Part shown: in pieces, positions 53,360 through 64,000 of the stretch
Position numbering within the stretch: position 1 is the stretch's first letter
How the letters are laid out: each line of letters begins with the position of its first letter
Origin: Choanephora cucurbitarum
Lineage: Eukaryota > Mucoromycota > Mucoromycetes > Mucorales > Choanephoraceae
Assembly (NCBI GenBank): GCA_025331435.1
Contig: JAIWNI010000013.1
Span: forward strand, 124,001-188,000
Length of the DNA stretch: 64,000 bases
Direction of reading: 5' to 3'
Program-made: the position numbers and the translations under genes
The notes under the pieces: model-generated
Told to the model about the DNA's origin: nothing
The model's database searches: none
The model's input: the letters and a program-made list of their open reading frames with translations, nothing else

Positions 53360-55062
53360 TTATTTGATTTCATCAGCCAACACATCGAAACCAGAATCGT
53401 TATTGAACGAGTCAGAATCTAGATATGTGTATGAGTGAGTATGTTCATTTGCTGTGATAGATAACATTACCTAGTAGAGCATCAGAAAGACTTGAGTGAC
53501 TTGTAAATGAAATGCTGGTATCTGAGTCTTCAATCTCTTGTCTGTTCTTCTTTTTAAACACAACACGCTTTCGGTGTGTTGCCTTGGGTCGATTTTGTTT
53601 GTTTTTAGGTAAAGTCATCGTCATAGGAGTAAGTTGATCGAGTGTGCCCGAAAACAGACGCATGTTGAATTGGACATGTTCTTTGTGCTCATCATGCATA
53701 TGCTGTACTAACGTATGCAGTTGCTTATTTTGCTTTGTTAGCCAATAAACATCTGATTTGAGTTCATCGAGATGCAAGGCCTGCTTGTTTACGAACTTCT
53801 TTGCTTCATGAAGTTCGCTTAATGCCCTATTGAGTTCGTCTACATGTTCCTGTTTTGCCTTATCTCGCTCCTGCCTTAGATGAGGTATCACATCACCATG
53901 CATCCATGTTCTGTAAGTCTTGAATTGCTCTACTAACTTTTCGATCAAATTTGTCTTTTCTTCCACTAGCGCGTTCTTCTGTTCAACTGTACGTAATGCA
54001 TCTTTCATCTTGTTTTCTTGTATCTCCAGGCGAGATTCAAGTTGGTTCACATGGTCCTGCTGTGCTTGTATATCCTCCGTTAACTGTTGTCGTTGAGACT
54101 CTAGGTCTGTGATTTGTTGTTGAGATGCTTCAAGTTTCTCCACTAGTGCCTTGTTGGTTTCATTGGATGACAAGATGTCATGTTGTAACTGTTTGAGCTG
54201 CATTTGTTTTTGTGTAGCATCGGCTTGTGATTCCGATAAATGAGCCGATAATGTGGCTATCTGTGCTTCAAGTGATTCGTGTCTCTGCTGACCAATCTGT
54301 TGAGCCAATTTGAGTTGATCTATTTTAGTGGCACACTCTTTTAATTCAGAGTGCATCGTTGTGATAGCTGCATTTTTTTCTGCTAATGTTTCTTTATATA
54401 ATGCTTGACTTGATTGTAACGTATTTTGAAGTTGATCTATCTTTTTCTGTAGTTGGCTTGTCTTATTGGCTACTTCTTGTCGATTGATCTTGAAAAAAAA
54501 TAAAGAGAGAAAATTAATGCAAAGCTTTTTCCACTATTGAACATTCTAGACATTTTACAGTTTTCTGAAGAATGCCGTTTTTTGATCTCAATTCAGCAAG
54601 TTCTAAATCTTTAGCAATCAAAATAGCTTTGGTGTCTTTCTTTTCTGCTTCCAGAGATTGCACAACAAGGTCCATTTTTCTTGTTTTAGTCAACAATGCC
54701 TCTATTTCCTTGCGATAGGACTCTACCAGTGAGTTTTTTCTATCACTTGCAATAGAAGAAACCGAAAGACTTGCTTCACTCAAGAAATCTGTACTTTCTT
54801 TTCTCATACAGATAAATGAAATAGCTCACTTTAGAAAATCATGTTCATACCTGTGCCTTCGGGAAATCGACTTGTTTGATTTAAAAAGCCATATCGCTTA
54901 TGTTTATTGGCATCGTCTATGCTGACTTCATATTCTCCTGGACCAGGTACATGATCCTTGACCGCTAAATCTTTACTTTAGTCTCTCTTTTTTTTTGAAG
55001 CAAGAGAATATAGAAGGCTTTTCATCTCTACCTTCGGGAAACCGTTTCGATTTTGCAAACAT
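53360..55062 (-). CDS. Coiled-coil protein with HMMR/SHIPPO-like N-terminal motif
   Basis: The function is unknown. Five exons (55032-55062, 54851-54970, 54535-54788, 53471-54488, 53360-53418) give 493 residues. The N terminus reads MFAKSKRFPE, then HVPGPGEYEVSID and QTSRFPEGTD. This layout of a PGPGxY motif next to repeated RFPE-type strings resembles the start of vertebrate HMMR (RHAMM), a spindle and microtubule protein, and SHIPPO-repeat proteins. Residues about 70-400 form continuous heptad-rich coiled coil (for example KIDQLQNTLQSSQALYKETL). A basic KATHRKRVVFKKKNRQ patch precedes an acidic Ser-rich end. A cytoskeletal role is plausible but inferred. The third intron (GTGGAA donor, 46 nt) is the least certain. 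Confidence 0.75.
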
Positions 55063-55465
55063 AAAGAGAGAGATAGATAGAAAAGAAAAAAAAAAGAGAA
55101 AGAAGAAAAACAATGACTCGCGCACCTTTATTTTTTTTGAACCAAATCCTCTTAACTCCTGGTAAATTATGTAACTCCTGTTGCACTATCTTAGTCAAAG
55201 CCATAATCCTAATTCCTCGGCCCGTATCAGCAGACAGATGTTAAAAAATTCTTGAAACAAAGTTATGCATAGTTTCTTTTTTTTTTTAAAAAAAAATAAA
55301 GGCTTTCCATTTATCTATCTTATTTTTTTTTCTCTCTCTCTTTCTTTTATTGTTATTATACATGGATAAGAAGGTATTTGAATATGTACAAAAGAAGAAA
55401 GAGAAAAAGGCTCGAAAAACATACACGTACACATTTTTCATGTTGCTACAAGCGATCTAATAAAT

Positions 55466-55758
55466 CTAGAACAATTTCTTTACTTGTTCAATAGCAAAGG
55501 GTGCTGTATAATTTCAAGTTAGATGAATCTTTTCTGATAAACTGTCAAATTTTCTCTCTCTCTTTCTCTTACCAGCACGAACAGCCAAGACAACCAAAGC
55601 AAAGTTGGAAATAGTAGCAACTGTGCGTTGACGGAGCATAGCCTTTTGCTCGGGAGTAAGTTGAGGTTGCTATAGAAACAAGAATTGATTAGGTTGGTTT
55701 AGATATGTTCTATTGTTGTTATATAAACATATAATTTGCTTACTTGAGGCATAAACAT
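55466..55758 (-). CDS. TOM5: Mitochondrial import receptor subunit Tom5-like
   Basis: Tom5 is a tiny tail-anchored subunit of the TOM translocase in the outer mitochondrial membrane. Three exons (55744-55758, 55573-55669, 55466-55503) give 49 residues, matching the roughly 50 of known Tom5. The first exon is only 15 nt (MFMPQ). The cytosolic part LTPEQKAMLRQRTVATIS precedes a single membrane span (NFALVVLAVRAAPFAI) and the tail EQVKKLF, the same layout as ascomycete Tom5. Such small proteins diverge fast, so the call rests on layout, length and the MF...PFAI...KKL pattern. It was missed as a continuous frame because no exon is long. Confidence 0.78.
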
Positions 55759-55911
55759 GGTGGGCTAATATGTATAAAATTTAAAAAAAAAAGCAAAGAA
55801 TATTTCAAATACCCCCAGTTTGTCTATTTTTTTTCCACTAAACGTGACTCTCTTTATGTTATACGCACGTCAATCCATCAAGACTCAATTTGCATAAATT
55901 TGGAAAATTTA

Positions 55912-57991
55912 TTAAACCCGAAAAGTATGTGGTCGACCAAAAAGTGCTCGATCGACACCTCCAGGTGAGCCATAGACTGTTAATGGAATTTGACAGTCAA
56001 ATGTACTCACTTCAACATCTTGAAGGCACTGATGATGACGATGCTTTTCGTCTATGATGATTGGTATAAAAGGTGCTTGATTGTCTATACTTGTGATAAA
56101 TTCAAATCTTAAGAAATAAACCAAAGAAACTGCACAAGGGAAAAGAATAATAGTTGAGTAAAGGGCAACTAAGTACTTTCTGTTGATTGTTTACCTCCTG
56201 TTGTTTGAAATTCAGGCGAAGCAGTCGCTGGTATGGGTAATGAAAAGGAAAGTCGCTTATGATCTAGACAGAAGGAATGGAAATCTGAATGGGTCTTTTT
56301 TGATACTCGGTTGATATGCTGTGGTGTTCTAAGTGCAATAGTATCTTCTACAGATTCACTACTTTCCAAAAAGACAGAGATCTATAGGATTTCCCACCCC
56401 CTTTTGTTGTTAGTAACATACCCTCATTCTCTCTCTCTCTCGTTTACCTTAAATGTAGATAAAGTGGCTTCACTGAAATCCAATACACCCACCACAGGTT
56501 CACCTAATCGATGGGCTGTTTTGACAAGATGTAATTTCGCAATGCGTTGATTATTTTTGCAAAGATCAAACATGGCTTAACAACAAAAATACAGTGAGCC
56601 ATGTTGAATCTTCCCTTTATCCTTCTCCTTTTTTTTTACCTTTTCTACTTTGATGTGTGATCCTTGATACTATCTGTGAGCAAGATTTCTTGTGTATCTG
56701 TTGATCCTCTTCATCATCATCGCTTGATTCATACACTTCACTTTCACGCCGAGTGATCTCATGTACCTGATGTGTATTGTCATACAGTTCATTCACATAA
56801 TCCAAAAAGGCCATTCTGTCTTCCACTAATTTCTCAGGCTGCTTTTTACGCCTTGCCCTCTTTTGATCTGTGTTTTCGACCACAATAGCTTCGTCCTTAT
56901 AACGTACAACAGGATTCATTAGATCATAAATTGGCCTTGATCCATTCTCTGCTACATGATTTAGCACTCGAAATCGAATCTGAACCACTTGCCCTTGTTG
57001 CTGTTTTGTGCTCTGTGTTCCTACTACAAGATAATAGTTGAATCGTATTGTCTTCCCTCGGTGAGATGGTGGAATGTCATTCGGCAATTGAATTTTGTAA
57101 GAAACTAAACAGAATGTAGAAAGTAAGCTTCTTTTTACCAGTCGTTCATTCCTCCTCTCTTACATTTCTTGGTCTCTCCAGGTGCTAAATCCAAATCAAC
57201 AAATAAAATGGATGGCGGTGTTGAAAAGACAGGTAAAGTACGTGTATCTATAGATTGGGCTTAGCTTCTGTATCCCCCCCCCCCTTTATTTTTTTTCTCA
57301 TTCAATAAAAGAGATGTTGCTACCTGCCTAACGACGAATCTGTCTTGGCCATCATCAACCCACCGCCACCACCAAATCCACCTTGTGGCGTATACATTGT
57401 GTGTCTCTTTAGAGGATCGAATTCACTCAGGTTGATGAGGTTTGAATCAGCAATAAAACTGCCGACTACCTGTGCAAATCCACACATCAGGTGTTCAGAA
57501 GTAAGTCGCTTTAAGGGTGAATTAGAATAACGTCTGGAACGAAAAGACGTGTTGGAGTCAATCGAACTACGTGGACTAGGTTGGTGTTGAACAAAGGTGT
57601 CGATACTAGAGCGTGGTGTAGGTGAGTCAAGTTCGATAGGGATAACAGGTTGCTCATCTTCGGTCATAGGTGTTGAAGTACGTGTAAGGAAAGCTAGTGT
57701 AGACGAAGCCAATGAGGAGATCGATCGGGTGTTTTTTCTGTGTTGTTGGGAAAATGTTGACAAGACAGGTGCTGGAACAGACGGTTTGATAGGTTTAGAA
57801 GGATATGTGTTGTTTGTGTTGTTATGAATAGGGTTCGTGAAGGCTATAGTACAACTCAGTGTTTCTCCAGCATAAAATACAGCACCTTGAGAGAATGTTG
57901 TGGTAACTAATTTTTCCAAGCCATGTTAGAAAGACACTCTTCTTTTTTTTTAATGTGAATCTATTTGCATTATATTACCCAATACACTCAT
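55912..57991 (-). CDS. RGP1: Rgp1, subunit of the Ric1-Rgp1 exchange factor for Ypt6/Rab6
   Basis: Rgp1 with Ric1 activates the Golgi GTPase Ypt6 (Rab6) in endosome-to-Golgi traffic. Seven exons (57979-57991, 57328-57906, 57164-57247, 56640-57104, 56448-56575, 56195-56381, 55912-56129) give 557 residues. The first coding exon is 13 nt and yields MSVL, spliced to VTTTFSQGAVFYAGETLSC. The arrestin-like core contains LPVFSTPPSILFVDLDLAPG, PPSHRGKTIRFNYYLVVGTQ and VVGVLDFSEATLSTF. A long low-complexity Ser/Pro insert lies at about 40-130. The intron at 57248-57327 fits frame only with a GC donor. Ric1 is not in this window. Ordinary GT donors at that site break the frame. Confidence 0.9.
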
Positions 57992-59208
57992 TCTTTTAAT
58001 GTCTATATTACGTTTAAAGGTAAAGAAAAGTGATGAAACTTTTTCCTTTTTCCCTCTCTTTATTTTTCTTTCTTATTTTAAGGAAGCGACTTTGTGTGAC
58101 TATGCGACTATACCATTCGATAAAGGGCTTAGAATTTTGGTATGATTGTTCAATTCTTTCCCGTCCTATTGTTGTGTTTCTAAAAAAAGAAAAAGAAGAT
58201 CAACACTCAATCATATCTGTAGTTGTTTCTCTCAATACGCGTATCTTTATTGGGAGATAGGAAGCTCTATCACTTTCTTTCTTTCTCTGAGTTTGAAGAT
58301 GATGTCAAATATGTACCTGAGAACAATTGCGTAAAAATATTTCGGATATCATTTATAATGAGAAGATGAGGTAACGTTAGTTTTGGCTATGGGTCTATTC
58401 TGGAAGAAGAAAAAAAAAAAAGTCAATGAGAATATGGTGTTCTTTAAGCTCTTGTTAGTTACTCATTTGATAAACCCAACCATTACTATCATCACGTATG
58501 GCGCTTGAAAAAAATTAAGCAGTAGAGAATAGCCCTGTTAATTCTTGACTTCAATGGAGATATTGGACAGATTTATTCGTTTATCCAGACTAGTCTTTCA
58601 GTATACCAGAGCAAGATAAAGCGGTCCGACTTGGCCATTTGTAACAAAGCCAAATGCGGAATAACAGAGACCCTAGGCAGTTGAAAAGGATAAATAGAAC
58701 AGAGCATATGCAGAACCACAACAGTTACAGTTGAATAGAAAAGCCTGCAGGCTGTACTCATGATCATGAAGCAAACGCTAGTTCGATATAGACAAATCAA
58801 TTTCTATTAAAAGCAAAAGCATGCTGCTGATTGGAATGTGCTCAAACCAGTTGACTGAATTACCCTACCAGAGATTGACTTCTTCTCTGCAGAGTGTTGT
58901 GACCTGAAGGTGAGAATAGATTGACAGACAAAGCTCTTATAGACTTGGTATACAAGGACAGTGAAAAGGCCTAACAATTCAAGTACAACTTATTTGATAG
59001 AGGGTCGCGTCATTGTGTCAAATGCGTTTAAAGAGCACTCATTTCATAACTCATTATAAAGAGACGAAGTCTTTTGTTTGATGTATTCTTTAATTAAACA
59101 AGGAGAAAAGAAAAAGAAAATGATGGTTGGAAAGAGTGAAAAAGAAAAGAGAGAAAGGCAATTCCAGCCTCTTTCTTTTGTGTTCCTTCCAATGGTTGTC
59201 TTCCCTCT
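57992..59208. other. Intergenic region
   Basis: About 1.2 kb between the RGP1 start and the S16 stop. It includes the RGP1 promoter, pyrimidine and poly-A runs, and short frames without support. No exon or repeat family was recognised. Confidence 0.5.
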
Positions 59209-59953
59209 TTAACGGTAAGACTTTTGGTAACGAGCACGGGCACCAGGACCAGCGAACTTCTTGGGTTCACAACGACGGGGATCAGCAACGAGGAGAGTAC
59301 GGTCGTATTGGACGAGGATTTCCTTGATTTCCTTCTTGGCAGCTTCATCAACGAACTTTTGGTAGAAAGCAACGATGGCCTTAGCAAGAGCTTGACGGAT
59401 AGCGTAGACTTGAGAAGTGTGACCACCACCGTTAACTCTGATTCTGATGTCAACGTTGGAGAAACGTTCTTCACCCAAAAGGAGGATAACTTCGTAAACC
59501 TTGAACTTCAAGATCTCGGGTTCGAGGAGTTCGATGGGAGAACCGTTGATACGGATGAGACCACGACCACGCTTACAGTGGGCGACGGCAGTAGCGGTTT
59601 TCTATTTTTAAGAAAAAAAAAGAGTGAGAAACAAAGGCTCTTAAGTTGATAAACAAGAGGAGAAAGAGTGCGTAAAAAGAGAGAAAAAAAAAGGCAGTTG
59701 CATTCAACAGTGTCTTTTCAGTGTCAACTTGAGTACAGGTTGTTAGAATGAAATGTAAGGAAGAGATTTGCTCATTTGTTGTAGGTCAAAGTAAAGTTTA
59801 ATCTATTAGTTGTTGATTCCATCGTTGATGTGTTATGTCTTCAAGTTGATCCTCTCTTTCCTTTTCTTCTTTGCTTTACTTCCCACTCTTCCTCCTCTTC
59901 TATCCTTGTTAAAATAAAATTACCTTGCGACCGAATGTCTGAACAGCTTCCAT
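59209..59953 (-). CDS. RPS16: Cytosolic 40S ribosomal protein S16 (uS9)
   Basis: This is a structural protein of the small ribosomal subunit whose C terminus reaches the decoding site. Two exons (59924-59953, 59209-59601) give 140 residues, essentially full length. It starts [10 protein letters not shown], then [20 protein letters not shown] across a 322-nt intron. Conserved blocks are [18 protein letters not shown] (here IRVNGGGH), [39 protein letters not shown] and the basic end [10 protein letters not shown], with Tyr-Arg at the terminus as in all orthologues. The long first intron is typical of fungal ribosomal protein genes and unlike the 50-70-nt introns elsewhere in the window. C-ending codons suggest high expression. 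Confidence 0.98.
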
Positions 59954-60413
59954 GTTGACTAAAGGTAGACCAAAAAAAAATGTAAGTCTATCAGTTCAAC
60001 ATCCATCCACCCATCCATCCATCAGAATACAAGCATAATCAGAACATAATCTGTTCCTTCATACGCGCATATACAATCCCTCTCTCTCTTGACTCTATTA
60101 TGGTCCACCTCTTTACTTTACCTAATGTGAAAAGGAAGGTTTGATGGGTTGTCAACTTCCTTAGCAAAAAAATAGTACCATTGTGCCGGTGACCAAAAAA
60201 ATTCCATCTTTCCCTCTATCCCTTCTGATTGGACAATACTTTAGGGTGGGCAACTCGGACTTTTTTTTTATTTTTTATTTTACGCTGAGTTTATGGAACA
60301 AGACTTCCTTCTTTGTTGGCTATAACTTTATTATGAATAAATAGAGAAATCAATGTATATACAAAGAGAGATAAATAGATAAATATATATATATAGGAGA
60401 ATGAACCCTAATC
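59954..60413. other. RPS16 promoter region / OPT 3' flank
   Basis: This gap holds the upstream region of S16 and the 3' flank of the second OPT gene. A run of CATC/CCAT units lies near 60002-60023. No other feature is seen. Confidence 0.5.
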
Positions 60414-62878
60414 CTAATAATGAGGTACATTGCAGGCACGCATTGTCATATTTACAATAGCAAATGTGCCTTCACCCAACACAAATCCACTGGCTATAAC
60501 AACAATGAATACTTTGCCACCAATAGCACGATAAGGCTCTATCCAATGCCTTAAAGCTGACATCTGAGACTGTTCATGTTTACCGCTTATTTGGTCGCAG
60601 AAATTGTTCCAAAAGTGCACAGCCAAACCACCTATCACGCGAGCCAAGGTGAAATTAGGTGGGTTGTACATACCAATGGCAAATGCAATGCCTTGAGGAA
60701 TAAATCGAGTCCAGCTTCTGTGGGGGTGGGCAAACTCTTTGAGTAGCACGAAAATGGCAAAGAGAATGGCAAAGGCATAGACAAATTCAGATACATGAGG
60801 AGGAAGAGGATGTCCATTTACCAATCTTGACATATCTAACCATACTTGAGCAGTAGGCACAGGGAATTCAGGACCAGGAATACTGTAGACAGTTCGATAG
60901 AGCATATAAGCACCTTTTTTTTTAATGAAAGAGAAAATAAGCACACGGATATCTTCTATGGTTACTTTTCATTACCTGATGCAATAAAGATACTTGCAAA
61001 TGATCCAATCATTTGACCAAAGAACTGAGCCTTAGGTGATGCACCTAATAGATGACCTGTCTTTAAATCTTGCATCAAATCGCCTAAAACAAACAGTCAG
61101 CCTATCTTCTTATCTACTTGCATCCAATATCTACCTGCTTGTTGAGCACCAGCTTCTGCAATACCACCTGCTATCAAATTGGCAAGAATGCCACCTGGCA
61201 TGACACCAGCAAAGAAGACTTGGCTGATTTTACCAATACCACTGACAGGATTTAAGTCTGTCTCACCCAAGGCACGTACACCAAGCACACTGAGGAACAT
61301 GGCGACAACAACAGCCAATAAAGTCATGCCTAAGGGTAGTACATCAGGACCAAACACATGGCGTACAATGAAGATACAGCTCAAGGTGGATACAATTAAA
61401 CCAACACTAGTAATCCAATGAGAAACGCGTTGATCTTCAGGTGCATCATCTTCTTCCACTTCTTCATAATCACCCAAGGTATCATCAGGTTGAAATGCAG
61501 TTGATTTGCGTCGAAAAGACTTGGCTACTGTCTTGGCAAAGACAATCAGAAGAGAGATACATGACTCAGCAATCATCACACCAAGTGAGATCCATAAAAT
61601 CCAACCCTTAGAGCCTGTCTTCCAATCATCCACAGGACCTGGTGCCCATCCAGAGTAAAATGCCATAGGAGACAGAATTCCCCAGCCAACAACACATCCC
61701 AATAACATGGAGAGGGTGGTTGGAAGGCCCATGATGATGCCTTGTCCGATATAACTAAAACTGGGAGTAAAGTACCATTCCCATGCACGCATATCGATCA
61801 ACCCAAATGTAAGCCAGTTGAAGACAGGCAATGCATTTATGGCAGGTACAAAATAAGTCAAGAGAGTGTAGATAGACGAAATACTGAATGAGCTGATCAG
61901 ACCACGCAGTTTGAGTGACCAACTGTACTCAAACAAAGCCTGATCATCTTCTTCCGAAAGTGAAAAGTCTTCACGCTGTGATGTACAGAGATGTTGTTTG
62001 CGTCTCAGTAACGGTTGACGCTCTGATCCTCCCTTTCTCTTTCGGATAGATTGGTTTGATGGTTGATGTGGTCTGTTGGATTCTATGGTAGGATCTGGTA
62101 TCTGATGAAGTAAACTGATCATTTGTGCAGTTGCTGTACCAGAAGGGAATTTCAGCTTCTCTCGAATGATCGTCTGCTTTCTAAGGGGCACAGCAAAGAA
62201 CACGCCAAAGAAGGCAATAGCAAGTGACCAAAGGATCAATTGCTGACCATTCAAGACAACAGGTCCTGTAGAATTATCGTCCTTTGTCATCAATTCCATG
62301 GCAGGGATGACGCCAACAAATCCTAATGATGCGATTTATCGTATCAATAAAAAAAAAGGAGTCGAAGATTGTTTCGAAATTCTTACCAGCAGCCAAAGGC
62401 ATGGTTGCTGTTGCTACTGCGGTTGTTTGCAATACAACATTCTCAATTGGTCCAAACTTATGCCTTAGCATAGGTTGAAATGGCTTAAAGATAGCAAATC
62501 CCAATAATGAGGATTGTAGTGACATCATGGATATCCAGCCTGTTTGTAATCCAAAATACATATTGGAGAAACACATTAAAGTACCAATTAATAGACCGCA
62601 CACAACAGCACGTAGCTAGATCATTTTTTTTTACAGAAATTAATTGACCATCAATGCTATTTTACATAGAAATTTAAATGAAATCTTACTGTAAAATGCT
62701 TTGAATCATTCTGTTGTGTGCTTTGTTGAGATGAACTTGACTTATACAATGATGGGTCTAACATGAATTAGAGTTTGACATTTTTTTGGTAATGATGAGT
62801 ACATTGTAAACAAACAGCAGAAACATAACAAATACCTCGAAAAGAGTACATTGTTGTTTCTGTGGAGTTTTGAGCCAT
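60414..62878 (-). CDS. OPT-family transporter, YGL114W/YSL-like clade
   Basis: This is a polytopic membrane transporter of the oligopeptide transporter family, in the clade that includes yeast YGL114W and plant YSL metal-chelate carriers. Six exons (62836-62878, 62690-62757, 62387-62615, 61135-62322, 60976-61083, 60414-60913) give 711 residues. Clade signatures are NMYFGLQTGWISMMSLQSSLLG, FGPIENVVLQTTAVATATMPLAAGFVG, KLKFPSGTATAQMI, DLMQDLKTGHLLGASPKAQF and NPPNFTLARVIGG, quoted here by key parts. A Lys/Arg-rich cytosolic loop sits near residue 210 and an acidic EEVEEDDAPED loop near 420. The substrate (peptide or metal chelate) is not evident. It differs clearly from the peptide-clade fragment at the left edge. 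Confidence 0.93.
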
Positions 62879-63017
62879 TTCTTGTTCTTTAACAAAAAGG
62901 AATGGTTCTTTAGGAAGAAAAAAGGGTGTCAAAAGCAAAGAAAAAGAAAAGGAAAAATAAGCAAGAAAAAAATGAAATATTTACCTTATAAATATATTTA
63001 ATTTGGGACGATGACGA

Positions 63018-64000
63018 TTATTTGACTCTTCCTATTGGCGAAGGTGGTGTGACAAACTGGTCACATACAGAGTATGCATTTGTCATCGAAGAAAGCTTAT
63101 GAGATTCTGTTTCTTAGTTAATGGCTAAAGTTGTCATGATATAGTCTGAACATGATATGATTTAGAAATCATTGTCTTTTTTTTTTTATTGTCCTTTCTT
63201 TTTTTTACAGGCGCAGATAACAAAACTTATTCTGGACGCTGGTATTCATTATATACAAATATGCAAATGACAGCAGACATGGCTTTTTTACAGATAAAGA
63301 CGCATTAGATAGAGCAATTTGTAGAGGACTATTTGAGTATCACTTACCAAGTAACATATCCCATCTTTCAATAGCAAATGAACAGAAATTAGACACCTTT
63401 TCAGGTTCGCATTGATCTAGGCGATATGTATAGATTTTCCCATTTTTTAGACCAACAACTATGATAAAGCGTCAGTCAAGTCTTTTATGCATTTCGCGTT
63501 TCTATTGTCCATTTACATAAATAACGTTTGTTGGTATTATGATCCTTCCAAAATTTAACACTGCCTATAGGCTATAAACATGGGCTTAGTTAGTGCTGCT
63601 ATCAGGAATGGTAGCAAATATTTACCTTGACTCGACCATAATCATCTTTGATAGGTGTGATAGCCATCTCTAACTGCCACGGTGCTGGAAAATATTGACT
63701 TCGTAAGCTTCTTTCTTCTTCAGACATTTCTGACAGCAAACGATCTACCCATCTCTCTATAAAAGACGTCTCTTTCTCCTTCTTGAGTCGATCATCTTTG
63801 TTGCGACCATAGAGATAGACATAATTGTGTTCTGTCCAGATAGCCAGATGATCTCCTTCCTTATCCAACTGAACACCTGTAATCTCTGCTTCTACTGTCT
63901 CATATCCTTGCCAATAGTAATACTCATCAATCACTGTTCTTCTACCATCGTTTGAATAGAGTCGTTCTTTCTCCAAGGGAATCTTAGAAAGGATATCAAC
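63018..64000 (-). CDS. Hypothetical protein, partial (5' end outside window), possible beta-propeller
   Basis: I do not recognise the family. Exons 63626-64000, 63517-63571 and 63348-63458 join in frame. They encode the tail of a protein with strand-like repeats such as LDKEGDHLAIWTEHNYVYLYGR and YLFVGLKNGKIYTYRLD, which look like WD40/propeller blades, preceded by VDILSKIPLEKERLY. A last exon 63018-63106 (SHKLSSMTNAYSV... IGRVK, then stop) fits frame and has a CAG acceptor, but would need an unusually long 241-nt intron. The plus strand of that exon is open too, so this piece is uncertain. Blade identity and the start cannot be judged from this window. Confidence 0.55.

Noticed and set aside
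55100..55203. Upstream minus-strand ATG frame (MALTKIVQQEL...) before the coiled-coil gene
   Set aside because: It runs into a pyrimidine tract translation and needs a different frame from MFAKSKRFPE; more likely promoter/5' UTR, though an upstream ORF cannot be excluded.

Overview
This window is eukaryotic nuclear DNA from a filamentous fungus. It is AT-rich, has many A/T homopolymers and short microsatellites, and its genes are cut by many small GT-AG introns, mostly about 50-70 nt. Starts often follow a pyrimidine-rich leader, and several have a TATA box 55-90 nt upstream. The gene set (Chs7 chaperone, Pmt2-type O-mannosyltransferase, glucosidase I, Urc4, Yap/Pap1-like bZIP, two G-alpha subunits) and the intron-rich style suggest an early-diverging fungus, most likely Mucoromycota (Mucorales). 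That placement is inference, because no rRNA or other marker is present. I found no tRNA, rRNA, CRISPR array, virus or intact autonomous transposon.

Layout. 1-8.5 kb: 3' end of a peptide transporter, exosome subunit Mtr3, a histidine phosphatase, an aldehyde dehydrogenase, a dual-specificity phosphatase and Chs7. 9.7-17.7 kb: 11-exon glucosidase I, mitoribosomal uL29m, two small or unknown genes, a first G-alpha and a 75-residue orphan. 18.3-30.7 kb: RhoGAP, a sugar transporter with strong codon bias, 13-exon MMS19, URC4, an oxidative-stress-type bZIP and a PRELI protein. 33-38 kb: an Rtc3-like protein, glycerol kinase and a CDF zinc transporter. 41.5-49 kb: Pmt2 and a second G-alpha. 50.8-64 kb: a small membrane protein, a PPIL4 cyclophilin-RRM protein, a coiled-coil protein with an HMMR-like N terminus, Tom5, Rgp1, ribosomal protein S16, a second OPT transporter and a partial gene at the edge. 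Almost every spliced model keeps frame through all junctions and ends at a length normal for its family.

The genes are mostly unrelated housekeeping loci and do not form a cluster. Shared themes are secretion and wall building (Chs7, glucosidase I, Pmt2, Rgp1), G-protein/Rho signalling (two G-alpha, RhoGAP) and mitochondria (uL29m, PRELI, Tom5). Neighbours are often tightly convergent, with 48-75 bp between stop codons at five places.

The gene-poor stretches (30.7-33, 38-41.5 and 44.2-47.5 kb) hold copies of a previously unannotated-looking short non-autonomous element with terminal inverted repeats (TIRs) and TA flanks, plus a separate hairpin-like repeat. The other notable signals are splicing oddities: a 6-nt microexon in G-alpha, an initiator exon coding only for AUG, 13- and 15-nt exons, two GC-AG introns, a candidate 32-nt intron and a stop-free 54-nt intron.
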